From assembly GCF_954871325.1 (NCBI RefSeq), contig NC_088775.1, positions 63,899,561-63,963,560 of the forward strand: a DNA stretch of 64,000 bases, in the 5' to 3' direction. The translations under genes and the position numbers were made by a program. Numbering within the stretch: position 1 is the first letter of the stretch; every line of letters begins with the position of its first letter. Under the pieces are notes generated by a model that saw only the letters and a list, made by a program, of their open reading frames with translations, was not told where the DNA came from and did not search any database. Source of the DNA: Gordionus sp. m RMFG-2023 (taxonomy: Eukaryota > Nematomorpha > Gordioida > Chordodea > Parachordodidae). Of this stretch, positions 21,901-33,299 are shown piece after piece.

Positions 21901-23778
21901 CAAGAGGAAATAACATATAATCACTTATAGATTTGTATTCGTATTTTTTTTAAAAATATTTCAAATTATGCAAATAATTTTTAACTAATAATTATAATTT
22001 AAAAATCGATAGATAGTAGTTATAACGGCTTCCTTCACTTTTTTTTGATATTTATATTGTTTCTGTTACTGTTCGGAAAATTATAACAATTCCATTTTTG
22101 CCATCGCTTCGAACCCTGTTAGGAAGGAATTATAATTTAATAAAGGCTCCTATTGAATCTCTCAGAATTAAAACTGAAATGCTCAGAAAAAAATATCCTT
22201 AAGGCTTTGTACGACCGGCTGTTTAGCCAGCTATTAGGCTTCAATTAAACAGCTTAAAAAGTAAAAGAAATTTTTAAAAAAAATGAAAAACGAGAAACGA
22301 GAAAAAAATACGAAAAAGAATGCCAAATAACAATTACACTGCACTTAAAACAGACCATTGTGCCTAGTTCAAAAGCTGTTTAGTCTAGGTTAAATAATAT
22401 TAAGTTACAAAATAAGTCGAATCAGGACACAGCCTAAACGCTCAGAATAAATACTTAACGTTCAGAAAATATGCTCAGATAAAAAACTTATTTGCCTAGA
22501 AAAGAACTAATTGTTCAGACTTAAATGCTGAGATTAAAAAATGATTTGCTCAGAAATGTATAGAAACGCTCAGAAAAAAGACTTTAAAAAAATCTCTACT
22601 ATGAAATTTAGGAAAAATTCGTATCCTAGTTCGTCTTATTTTTGAAATTTATGGCTTAATAGATTTTAGAACTTAGCTAACCCTGTTTTGGTCTTTGTAC
22701 ATTATATAAAATTTGTTATTTATATATTTTTTCGGTACAATTAATAAAGAACCGATATCATTTTCGTAAATCTAAATAGTTATTCATTTTAAGTTATTTG
22801 AAGCTATTAGATGTGTGCAAATGTCGAAATTTTCGCCCATCCAGGTTGGGATTTAGATTTCGCTCGATCTGGCTCGGTTCTAATTTTTTTACAAAGGTTG
22901 CTCACCCCGGTTTTTTAAAAATTTCTGTCAGTAATGATTTGACCATGTTTTGAGATTAAATTATAATTCGAGATTATGATTTTATTTATAGGATAGATAA
23001 ATATATTAAAAAATACAAAAATTCTATTAAAATAAAAATATAAAAAAATTATAAAATTCATTTTATATACTTTCATAATTAGAATTTAAAAATAATAAAT
23101 AATTAACGCCAAGCAATTTAGATCTATAGAAGCTATATAAGCGGCTAAACAGATGATTATTTAGAAATAAAACAAACCGAGACATGGCCTAAATATTTTT
23201 TAATTCTAATAAAATTTTTGAGCATTTAAGTTTTTATTCTGAGCGAAATAATATAAGCCTTTAATAAATTTATACTAAGATCCTAAGATAAGTGTTTAAT
23301 ATAAATATTTTATAATAAACTTATTTATTTAGTTACGATAATAATTTTGTTTTAAAAGAATCCTCATTTTAGCTCTCAAGGATTGGGCGAAGAAGCAATA
23401 ATTTCTCAATGCAAATATTTGTGTGAATTTAATCGTTCAAAGAAAGATCTTGAACAAGTTCAAATAATCGAAAAAGTTTGTTATTTTATTCTTGGAGTAT
23501 AAAATTAGCAATTCGCGGAATGATACATTGTATTAATGCTGTAATTAAAGATAACACGCTAAATATTTAAAATAATATTAAAAACATGTAGGGTAATTCT
23601 AATTTTTATGAATTTATTATAATAGAAAAAATCTTTTTTAGTATGGATTAGTTCTATTTATGATAAATATTATTTCAACTTTTTTGCACCTTTAAAATAT
23701 CCAGAACCTCTTGGTTCTGGTAATAATTTAGAAAACTATTTAGCTTTAAAATTTTTAAACCACCAAGATATATTATAA
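18929..23778 (+). CDS. Unidentified multi-exon host gene (exon model incomplete)
   Basis: Candidate exons: 18,929-18,995 (ends at TATAA|GTAAG), 19,306-19,462 (ILKEYSITNQYKKGTILKHL), 20,947-21,024 (NFELVTASKIVLYLFESDKA), 21,182-about 21,265 (CNNPHDIIKIFIILLKNVSE), 21,356-21,671 (SPLILKQIAFKIDKNLGSS ... DPQIYLNK), 21,737-21,807 (NYPHIKNKEIIQNTILGSWV), 23,373-23,475 (SQGLGEEAIISQCKYLCEFN) and 23,642-23,778 (WISSIYDKYYFNFFAPLKYP, stop). The joins 21,671/21,737 and 21,807/23,373 are in phase, the latter forming an AGC Ser codon. Other joins, especially near 23,475-23,640, are unresolved. The long helical segments suggest a HEAT/armadillo-like scaffold, but this is a guess; I do not recognise the family. 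The gene is convergent with the minus-strand genes at 25,459 onward. Confidence 0.5.
19042..19257. mobile_element. hAT MITE, 216 bp, exact 8-bp target duplication
   Basis: TIRs are TAGTATTATTAAACGGCTC (left) and, reverse-complemented, TAGTGTTGTTAAACGACAA (right), with an internal inverted ttttgagccgatttttaaaa. TTTATAAG flanks both sides (19,034-19,041 and 19,258-19,265). It sits in the putative intron after the exon ending at 18,995. Sister copies: 34,472-34,655 and half of one at 8,396. Confidence 0.9.
19463..20946. other. Intron-like DNA with G+C strips and a C-run
   Basis: No gene seen. It holds a run of C at about 19,710-19,722 and G+C-rich strips (ggccgggctggacat near 19,970, gggcctggcctgtctg near 20,425, gaccggtttggacctgcagg near 20,210). 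These resemble the ends of non-autonomous hAT elements, but boundaries and target duplications could not be fixed. Confidence 0.35.
21808..23372. repeat. Intron segment with dispersed gctcaga heptamers
   Basis: Between 22,140 and 22,590 the string gctcaga, or a one-base variant, recurs about ten times in mixed spacing, with aagctgtttag and agcggctaaacag nearby (22,370; 23,140). Clustered short repeats of this kind mark the subterminal zones of some DNA transposons, but no TIR pair was found. Confidence 0.35.
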
Positions 23779-25458
23779 CCCATATTTGTAATTTGGTACA
23801 TAATTTTGATATAAAATTTCATATATTTAAAGATCGATATATGGTATGAAAATATTTTACAAGCCTTAAGTCAAATCAAGATTCAACATAAAGAAGATTT
23901 TGTTATACAATTTTGAAAAATAATTGTTAAAAAATTTTTAATTAATTTAATAATGTCAAATATTTTAAATTTATATTATTAAAATAAAAATTGTATATGA
24001 AATAAGTATAGTATTGTTGATTATTTTATAACAAGCTGGCCAGCCCAACACAAATGACGGAAATTATCGTTGGTTATAAATCCCAAATGGCGATGAAAAA
24101 CAAATGATGGAAAATCATAACAGGTAATAGTGGATTGTGGTCATTTATGGTAGCCATTAGTAAATTTAAAAGTAAAGTTTCTTTGACTGTTACTAATGAT
24201 TTGAAATAAAAAATAGTAGTGAATCATCAGTGTAAATTAATTACAAATGATGGGAAATACCATAAAATTAGTATTGCTAGTTTAAATATAAAAATTTTAT
24301 TTATAAAACATTAATACATAGCACAATATCATCGTTGTACCGAGACCTTTAAAATTAATTCGATTCCTTTGAATAACCATAATTTACCTAGGATTATTTG
24401 GTCATATTTATTGAATTTTAATCATAAATATTAGTAAGGCATATAAAAATTAATATAATGTATAATTATTAAAAACTAAAATATAGTAAATTCCAGGGAT
24501 GTTAACCCGGACCCTTGTATTTTTGCTGAATCCAAACCCTGACTTTTTAAAAGTGGATAGTTCAAGAGTTCTAAGGGCTGAGATATTTTCTATTTCTTGT
24601 TTTGGTAAAAATTATTAATAAATTAAGAATAAAAATAATGATTAAAAAAAACTATAATCTAAAAATGGAAAGAGCATTGCTGTTTCCCAAAAAGGGGCAG
24701 AGAACCAACCCTCGAAATTTTACTGCATCAATCCTTTTTTAAAACATGATTCAAAATTCTAGATGAAAATTTTTGAAATATATTTTTTTCTTTTGAAAAC
24801 GCACTTTCAGAGCTAATCGAGGCTGAATTTCCTGATGTATATTCTTTATGTAAATTACACCAGTCGATAGCTTATTTATAGGCAACTAGTATTATGAGTG
24901 TACTATTTAATTTGAGTTCAAAATAATGTGCAAATATGAGAAAGGCAAATTCCAAAATATGATTTTCCAGCGTAATTTTGTTATATTTGTCCCAAATTCT
25001 CATTTTATATAATATCTATTGGCATTTTTTTTTACATGATAAATTAAAATTTTGAATATAAAATAAATAAAAATATAATAGTGTTAAAATTAAATTAATT
25101 ATTGGAATATAAATAAATTTTAGTAATTTTTAGCGTACAACTATATTAAATTAAAATAATGGAAATTGTGCGCAACTCTCCTACTACCATTATTTTTAAA
25201 AAGTTGCCAAACCTTAACAACTGATATGTAGATGGTATAAAAATTATTTTACCTTGATGTCAGAAAACCTTTTCTGAAATATAATTTAAAGATCTACAAA
25301 ACATTTTAGGTCTAATAAGCCACATGTGTGTTTTTGGATAATCTGTAATTACAAGAGTTAACCGTATTACTTTATTTGGATTGGAATCAAATAAAGGTCC
25401 ATAAGTTTGTTATAAAAGTCTTTAGTTAAATAAATTAAATTTTTAAAAAGGAGGAACA
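23779..25458. other. Intergenic DNA with an orphan hAT end
   Basis: No gene recognised. At 24,494-24,560 the sequence cagggatgttaacccggacc matches the left end of the hAT family at 41,364-41,599, without its right end. Three aaatgatggnaaat strings lie at 24,050-24,260. Confidence 0.5.
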
Positions 25459-26385
25459 CTATATATTTATGTACATTCGAGTAGTAGAAATTGCATGTGG
25501 CGAAGAACTGTGAAACACTGTAGATGGGCAAGAGGGATTAGACATAGTGTCAAATATCATATTAGTCATAAGATCCCTACATCGTTGATAGGTGGTATCA
25601 ATGTACACGTTCATTGCTTTGCCTAATTTACGATCTTTTTAGGTAGAGATCTGCAATGATTGGGTTTTTATTCTTGCAGGCGTGGTCGGGTTTTCTAAAA
25701 TATTTTTAATATTAGGCGGGTAGCGGGTTAGTTAAAATTTTCTGGGGGTGGACGGGTGAATTTTTAATATTTTTCAGGCGAAATGAGCAGAACGGACTTC
25801 AAATTAGTAAAAACAATTGTTTTATTGCATATTATATATATGTTTAATTTAAAATTAATAAGAGCCAAACCAGCCATTAAAATAAATTTTAAATAGACGG
25901 GCGAGTTAAACAAAATAAATAAATGGGCGAGTGGCAAATTTTAAAAATTATAAGTATGAGGTCAACGGGTTAATTCCAAAACAATGAGTGGGCAGGCTTT
26001 TTAGTTAACCCCACCCCCCCCCCCCCCCACTCTAGTTTATCCATCAAAATTAAATATATATAAATGCATTATGAGCATTTATCTGGCCCAGAGCTAGTCC
26101 AAAAGAGTGATATATAATTGTAAATTATAAAATAGAACAAAGTGACAACTGATACTCAGGTAACGGTCAGCCGTTATTAATATGAAAGCAAGAATTTATT
26201 AATTTAGAGATGGCTTTTCTTGAAATCAGTTTAATATAAAATATTTCAAATAAAATTATTTAATGATGATTCTTTTTATCAAATAGGATAAACTTACTTA
26301 GGGTTTCATAGAAGGACGCATATTTAAAAATGGTGGATTGAATGCATAGAAAATAATAAAATAAATATAAAGAACCAACATTACG
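25459..26385 (-). CDS. Possible small two-exon gene downstream of BAG6
   Basis: The minus-strand exon 26,298-26,385 (88 nt, after TTATAG, ending CCTAA|GTAAGT) and exon 25,459-25,634 (176 nt, after CTAAAAAG, ending in TAG) join in phase 1 without a stop. They read LYLFYYFLCIQSTIFKYASF and ETLNRKLGKAMNVYIDTTYQ, then RCRDLMTNMIFDTMSNP. No start codon in this frame is evident in the first exon, so an upstream exon is missing. An alternative 3' end of the BAG6 gene, whose stop is only 112 bp upstream, is also possible. I do not recognise the protein. The 663-nt intron holds a transposon-like insert. Confidence 0.35.
25640..26035. mobile_element. Possible non-autonomous hAT-like insert with C-run
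   Basis: G+C-rich strips (gcgggtagcgggttagttaa, gacgggcgagttaaacaaa, gtcaacgggttaat) repeat in inverted orientation around an AT-rich centre, and the segment ends in a long run of C (about 26,010-26,029). No clear TIR or target duplication. It lies inside the intron of the small gene at 25,459. Confidence 0.35.
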
Positions 26386-26496
26386 CTATAATCTGACCAT
26401 ATTTAGATATTTTATTTTATTTATTAAAACTGAATAATTTATATAAAGATATCGATGCATAATCTATATAATATAAAAAGAAATATATTGTTTCGT

Positions 26497-27935
26497 TTAT
26501 TGTCCGAGATCATTAACAAAGTCTTTGATGTGAGGATATTTAGAGGGTTCATAAATGGCATTCTTGTTTATACTATTTTTCATTTTGTCAGCCAGCATAG
26601 TTCTGAAAGATTTTAACAAATTTTCATCCAACATCATTCTAGTAAACATTTCCTATTATTTATATTAATAAATATGGTAATTAATTTTAATATATATATT
26701 ATTAATAATTTATTAAAATGGGCAAAAATTAAATATATTTTTCCCCTATAAAACTCACATCAAATTCAGTGAATGAAAGAAGTATTCCAGATTCGTGCAG
26801 CGATTTTTCCAACATATCTCTGAGATATACATCGATGTAAGGGGAACATAACCTGGTATTTTGGAAGTTCTCCATCATCTAAAAAATGATCATAATGGTA
26901 ATCGTATTAAAATAATGCATTGGTAAATTTACTTAATCAATTTAACAATATTTTTTTTACTTTTCTTCTTTTTAAGGGCATCCCAGATATATAAGCATCA
27001 CTATAAGTCATTAAAACTGGTTCGGCGTTATCTGTAGGCAAAGATCTACTTGTTCCAACTTCATTATTATTCAAAGAATCGCCGTTAATCTTATTAATAT
27101 CATCTTCTATGGTGTTTATCCATTCCTAAATAAAATATTTAATATTAGAATAAGAGGCCAATATTAATTAACATAGAAATAGAAAGGAGTTGTATTTGTA
27201 ATCTTGAAATTAAATGCTTATTAGTTATAAAAATGTAGTAATTTATAAACAAAGGATTTTTAAAAATATTGTGAAATGGACGGAACCTTAGGTAAATGAT
27301 TTTTCCAAGAATCAGATTGTTCGACTATAGGTCTTCCATTTGTTTTGTTATTTTTGTGCATATTTTTATTTTCCGCTTTATGCAAATAATTTAGGGCATC
27401 TTCGAACGAATCTTCCTCATCTTCGATATCCATATACTTAAAAATCCAAAAAATATTCAATGTAGAAAATGTTATTTGAAGCAGCACATTGCATAAATTT
27501 ACTATCTAACCATAGATTTAGCCGATATCTCATAACCGATAATAACACGGGTTCAGCTGATACACAATACCGACACCAAAATAATAATGTATATTTCTTA
27601 TAAATATAATCATAAATATTATAATGTTCAATCTATTAACTAATTAATCAGAAATAGGAAAAAGCTCTTCTTAGTGATAGTTATCATTTTTAGGTATCGC
27701 TCGATACTGATACCTTGAGCACGGTGCATCTACAAAATATCATAGTGACCATACTCTTATAATTGATTTAACATTTGATAAAAGTATTTTTAAGCTCACA
27801 TCAACTTTTCTTTTATCGTTTTCCTTTGAAGGTTCATCAAAGTTTTGTTGAGATGACACGCTATCTGTCGCCTTTTTAACAATTCTAGCATTCTCACCCT
27901 GGCCTTCGTTATATTCGTTCGTCGATGTGGAAGAA
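26497..27935 (-). CDS. BAG6: BAG6-like gene, 3' exons (C-terminal domain)
   Basis: Five minus-strand exons: 27,800-27,935, 27,287-27,436, 26,961-27,125, 26,759-26,878 and 26,497-26,652 (stop). Lengths and phases agree (136 nt ending phase 0, then 150, 165, 120 and 156 nt, all in frame). The product contains EWINTIEDDI, then YSDAYISGMPLKRRK, matching the conserved EWVPIIQQDI and LSDAYLSGMPAKRRK of human BAG6 in the same order. A short tail, SFRTMLADKMK ... PSKYPHIKDF, corresponds to the human C-terminal BAG-like region. BAG6 is a chaperone that guards hydrophobic proteins in the cytosol and nucleus and, through this tail, holds UBL4A and TRC35 in the tail-anchored-protein pathway. The basic KRRK is the nuclear-localisation site. 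Introns here are 82-363 nt. Confidence 0.75.
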
Positions 27936-28979
27936 CTTTGTAAATATATGTTTTTTTATAGTGTAATTAGAATGCCATAACAGTAAAACAAGATTATAAA
28001 AATAATAATTGTGAACTAACATTTTAAGAGCCAAATTAATTTTAGTAATGTTTTTAATCTTAAACAATTAAACTGAAAATCTATTAACCCTTTGAGGCAG
28101 GATAATATAAATTGGATATTACTTGCAAAATATTAAATTAAAATTAAAACCATCAAAATATTAAAATATTTATATCTAAAGCAGGAGAGGAGTTAGTCAA
28201 ATATGGCATTTATTATTTTTAAATTATCAGCGTTAAAAACGAAAAAAGATTTGTTTTTAAATAATAAAATTAATTTTGATAAAACATTAAGACCGAGGTA
28301 TCTTTTAGGTTCTATGTCAATTCAGCGAAACTTTTATCGCGAAACACTTTTTCGAACTTTTATCGCGAATGAATTTTATAGCGAATCCAAATTAGCTAAT
28401 ACTTTTCCGCGACAATATAGCGAATTTTTTATAGCGAAACTCTTATCGCGAAACCTTTAATGCGAATACAATAGAGCGAAAACTATTTCGCGAAATATAA
28501 CGCGGCCTATTATTATTTTTTTATTTTTATTAAAATAATTTATTTTATTTATATGTTAATAATATTTTATTTATCAACAAATAAACATAATTATATGATA
28601 TATATTTTTTATTTATATTATTATATTATGAAATGAAAAATAGATTTCTTTTATTTGATATTTTTTTAATAAAAAAAATAATATGCTACTATTGTAATAT
28701 TATTTTTGCTAAATTTATTAGTGATTTTCACGCCCAAAATTTTAAGAAACATATTTTGATAAAAATTTTTAATCTTTTTTGAGGAATTCTTTTAGTGAAT
28801 TTTTATTATAAATAAACAATCTTTTAGGTGAAATCTTTTATAGATTTTTTTATCATTTTTGTAAAATTATCTATTTTTTAAGTATATTAAAAGAGGTGGG
28901 TTTTCTAAATAATATTTAAAATATTTTTATTTAACTTATTTATGTATATGATTTTTTTATGGATAATAATTTAATCTGA

Positions 28980-29960
28980 CAATTTTTATATTCTTTATTG
29001 AAGATGTTCCTTGGAAAAATGACAATTATCATAAATCGGTATTTTTAAAAATATTATATTTTTTTATAGTAAAATATCTATTTTTAACATGTTAAATTTA
29101 AATTTTAATTAAGATGCACCATATAAAAGTGACAATTATCTTAATCGTTATTTTTAAAGTTTTTTTGACGTAAATCGGTTAAAATAAGTATTGTTAACAT
29201 GTATTAATAAAACTTCAGTGAAGATGCACCCTAGATAAGTGACAATTGTCATAATCCTTATTTTTAAAGTTTTTTGAATTATTTTGATGCAAATGGGTAA
29301 AAATAGATTGTAAACTTGTTAAATTAAAATTTCATGTAGATGTACCACAGAAAAGTGACAATTGTAATAATCTAGGCCAAAAAAGGTATTGATAACATGT
29401 TTAAATAAAACTTCAGTGAAGATGTTAACAAGATAATGACAATTGTCATAATCATTTTTAAAGTTTTTAAATTTTTTTGACGCAAATGGGCAAAAAATAA
29501 ATTGCTAACATGTTTAAATAAAACTTCAGTAAAGATGTACGCTAGATAAGTGACAATTGTAATAATCGTTATTTTTAAAGTTTTCTGAATTTTTTTGAAG
29601 CAAATGGGCAAATATAGAAATTGCTAACATGTTAAAATAAAATATCAATGAAGATGTACCATAGATAAGTAACAATTGTCATAATCGTTGTTTCTAAAGT
29701 TTTTTGAAATTTTTTGATACAAAAGAGTAAAAATGTCAAATTAAAATTTCATGAAGATGTATTATATAAAAGTAAACAATTGTCATAATCTTTATTTTTA
29801 AAAGTTTATTGAAGCAAATGGGCTAAAATATAAATTGCTAACATGTTAAAATAATATTTCAGCGAAGATGTACCCTAGATAAGTGAGTATAGTCATCATT
29901 GTTATTTTTAAAGTTTTTGAATTGTTTGACGCAATTGGACAAAAATATAAATTGTTAACA
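28980..29960. repeat. Left satellite arm (palindrome-bearing units)
   Basis: About eight or nine diverged units of about 110-120 bp containing gtgacaattgtcataatc, aaagatgtacc and taacatgttaaa. They are in the orientation opposite to the right arm. The same unit forms the array at 8,590-9,345. Confidence 0.8.
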
Positions 29961-29962
29961 TG

Positions 29963-30283
29963 TTAAAATAAAATTTCAGTCCAAACAAAAAAACAAATCG
30001 CTATTTTCATTATCATAATCGTTGCTCCCTTTATCCTGCTTAAAATTTGATTAAAATATGCAAAATGATTATTAAAGATAGTTGTAATGTAACCTATGTT
30101 AAATTCTAAACTTTTAAGATATGGATTCAGAATCTTATTCCTATAATTAATAAATTTTAATTCTACATTATAAAAATGTATAACCTTACATTCATAGTTA
30201 GCAAATATTTTTGTATACTCGTGGCAAAATAGTGCTGAGTCTGAATTCAGGGTAGGATTTTTATATAAAGAACCTAAAAACAA
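29963..30283 (-). CDS. Open frame of 106 codons at the centre of the palindrome
   Basis: The only non-satellite DNA in the element (about 29,985-30,330) has a minus-strand frame reading LGSLYKNPTLNSDSALFCHE and YTKIFANYECK, then ILNPYLKSLEFNIGYIT. The block 30,182-30,270 is also bracketed by TTTTTTAG and TGTAAG|GTTATA. This could be a captured host exon pair or a relic of the element's own gene. No family is recognised. Confidence 0.3.
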   Translation of the reverse strand: MFLGSLYKNPTLNSDSALFCHEYTKIFANYECKVIHFYNVELKFINYRNKILNPYLKSLEFNIGYITTIFNNHFAYFNQILSRIKGATIMIMKIAICFFVWTEILF

Positions 30284-30359
30284 TATGAATATTATTTAGA
30301 AATATGATACAATCAACATCCTATAAATTTAATGTTAAGATTTTATTATGGTTAAAATG

Positions 30360-32000
30360 GATTACAATCTATATTTTAACACATCAAAGAACTTTAAAAA
30401 TAACGATTATAAAAATTGTCACTTTTCAATGGTATATCTTCATGAAATTTTAATTTAGCATGTTTACAATCTATATTTTTACCCAATTGCAACAAAAAAA
30501 TTCAAAAAAACCTTATTAACAACGATTATGACAATTGTAAATTATCTATGGTACATCTTCACTGAAATTTTATTTTAACATGTTTACAATCTATATTTAT
30601 ACCCATTTGCGTCAAAAAATTCAAAAAATTTAAAAATAACGATTATGACAATTGTCACTTATCTAGGATGATACATTTTCACTGAAATTTTATTTTAACA
30701 TGTTAGCAATATTTATTTTAGCCCATTTCCGAAAAAAAAAAATTAAAAAAGTTATAAAATAACGATTATGACTATTGTCACTTTTTTATGGTACATCTTC
30801 ATGAAATTCTAATTTAACATGTTTATATATTTTTATCCATTTGCGTTAAAAAAATACAAAAAAACTTAAAAATTGCGATTTTGACAATTGTCACTTATCT
30901 AGGGTACATCTTCACTGAAGTTTTATTTAAATATGTTATCAATACTTATTTTGGCCAATTTACGTCAAAAAAAGTTTAAAAATAATGATTATAATAATTG
31001 TCACTAATCTAGGGCACACCTTCACTGAAGTTTAATTTAAACATGCTAGCAATATTTATTCTAACCCATTTTGGTCAAAAAAATCCAAAAACTTTAAAAA
31101 TAACGATTATGACAATTATCACTTTTCAATGGTACATCTTCATGAAATTTTAATTTAGCATGTTTACAATTTATATTTTTACCCATTTACAACAAAAGAA
31201 TCCAAAATAAACAACGATTATGACAATTGTAACTTATCTATGGTACATCTTCATTGAAATTTTATTCAAACATGTTAGCAATACTTACTTTAGCCCATTT
31301 ACGTCAAAAAAATTATAAAATAACGATTATGACAATTGTCACTTTTCTATGGTACATCTTCATGAAATTTTAATTTAACATGTTTACAATATATTTTTAC
31401 CCATTTACGTTAAAAAAATTTAAAAATAATGATTATGATAATTGTCACTTATCTAGGGTACATCTTCACTGGAGTTTTATTTAAACATACTAGCAATACT
31501 TATTTTAATGCAATTTGATCAAAAAACATTAAAAATAACGAATATGACAATTGTCACTTTTCAATGGTAGATCTTCATGAAATTTTAATTTACCATGTTT
31601 ACAATCTATATTTTTACCCATTTGCAACATAAAAATTCAAAAATCTTTATAAACAACGATTATGACAATTGTCCATTTTCAATGATAGATCTTTATAAAA
31701 TTTTAATGCTTACAATCTATATTTTTACCCATTTGCAACAAAAAAATTCCAAAAACTTTATAAACAACGATTATGACAATTGTAACTTATATCTATGGTA
31801 CATATTCGCTGAAATTTTATTTTAACAAGTAACAACTTATATTTTTGCCCATTTACGTCAAAAAATTGTAAAAAACTTTAAAAATAATGATTATGACAAT
31901 TGTCGCTTTTATATGGTACATCCTAATTGAAATTATAATTTAACATGTTAAAAATACATATTTTTGCCCATTAGCGTTAAAAAAATCTAATATGTATATT
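30360..32000. repeat. Right satellite arm (palindrome-bearing units)
   Basis: Roughly fourteen units of about 115 bp with cgattatgacaattgtcact, tggtacatcttcatgaaatt, aacatgtttacaat and tttttacccatttgc. They are more diverged from each other than the units at 8,590-9,345. Confidence 0.8.
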
Positions 32001-32339
32001 TATTGTTTTGCGGTAATGCGCTCGCGATAAAAAATTCGCTATAAAGTGGTCGCGTAAAATGTATTCGCTCTAATAAATTCGAGGTTAAAATTTTGGGGAA
32101 ATAAATTCGCGACAATGGTTTCGCGAAATTGTCTTCGCTATAAATGTTTCGCGGAGATAAATTGGCAGAATTGGTTTCACGATTTTACCTTTGCTATAAA
32201 AACTTTTCGCTATAAACGACATTCGCGATAAAAGTTTCGCTGAATTGAGCTGATACGTATCTTTTATGAGTTGTGGTATTAAATTGTGAAAATAATTAAA
32301 TTAAGGAATTAATTTAGTTAATCAATTAACTAATCTAAC

Positions 32340-33200
32340 CTCCCTAGCAAGTCAGGTGGCATTGAAATTCGATCCCCGCTACAACTTTCCCTTTCAGACT
32401 TAATTTCATTCTGTCATGTTCAAATTATCATCAATAGTATATCTATCCACTCCTATAGATCCTGACCTATCCCCGACCTGTACCTTTGGGACAGCAACAG
32501 TTAGTCCACCCTTTGTCGTCCTGCCTTCTCAAAAAGACTGGGATGCTCCCTCTTTTGATCACCCATTCCGTTGCATACCTCTTTATGAACAGGCTTATGT
32601 GATAAATTTCAATAACATAATTTTAATGGCAAACTCAGGATATGAATGGTTAGATGCTATCCCCAGTTCCAATGTTGGCCCTCATGACTGGGGAACAGGC
32701 CTTGGCGGTAATGCTGTAGTACTCTCTATTTGCAACGATTGTGGCCAACCCATCGAATCGAATGCCTACCATCCCTTGCACTGCAAGTTCTCTCGTGGAC
32801 GACAACCCCGCCATAAATCCATCAACAATATTCTCCTAGCTACCCTCAAAAAAGTTAATATCCGTCTATCCTCAAACCAGTGGGCTCTTCAAATGAAAAA
32901 GTCAAACGCCCCGATGGTATATCCCTCATTCTCTGGACTTTCCCGTTGACCTGGGACTATATTTGTACCGATTTTTCAGCAAAGCCCAACTTCTCATTTT
33001 CTGCCGTCGAAATAGCAGAAATCCGTAAAAACAAATACGCTGGCCTCACTAACACTGTGTTCATACAAATCGTTACCAATACCCTAGACATGTTTGGAAG
33101 TGAGGCCTTCAATTTCATTAAAATCATAGGAAAAAAATAAGACAGATCTCTGGAGACCCCAATGATACCTTCGTCAGCAGATTTCCCTTGAAAACTGCCG
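32340..33200 (+). mobile_element. LINE-like remnant, C-terminal tail only
   Basis: The frame 32,416-32,949 contains ICNDCGQPIESNAYHPLHC and RQPRHKSINNILLATLKK, the Cys/His and RH..N blocks seen after the reverse transcriptase in many invertebrate LINE-like ORFs. After one frame change (about 32,880-32,940) it continues KRPDGISLILWTFPL, WDYICTDFSAK and AEIRKNKYAGL ... FGSEAFNFIKIIGKK to 33,140. The reverse transcriptase itself is absent, as expected of a 5'-truncated copy. Coordinates of both ends are approximate. It is noticeably G+C-richer than its surroundings. Confidence 0.6.
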
Positions 33201-33299
33201 GTCCAATTTTTTAAGCATTCACTCTTCTCGAGGGTTATATGTACCTTTTTTAAAATATATTTCTAATTATTGTTCGTATTGTATTTAATTTTTTTAAAA

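Larger units (their letters stand above)
28308..32256. mobile_element. MULE-like giant inverted-repeat element, 10-bp target duplication
   Basis: The ends GGTTCTATGTCAATTCAGCG and, reverse-complemented, GTATCAGCTCAATTCAGCG are flanked by GTATCTTTTA on both sides (28,298-28,307 and 32,257-32,266). The outermost 190-240 bp at each end is made of degenerate ttcgcgataaaag / ttcgctataaa units in inverted orientation. Inside, two satellite arms run in opposite directions around a unique centre, so nearly the whole 3.9 kb is one imperfect palindrome. The 10-bp duplication suggests Mutator-like mobilisation; no transposase is present. It lies in the 11.4-kb BAG6 intron. Confidence 0.8.

Noticed and set aside
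29372-29611. Open frames inside the satellite arms (29,372-29,611; 31,595-31,825)
   Set aside because: They arise from repeated units and are not maintained between units.
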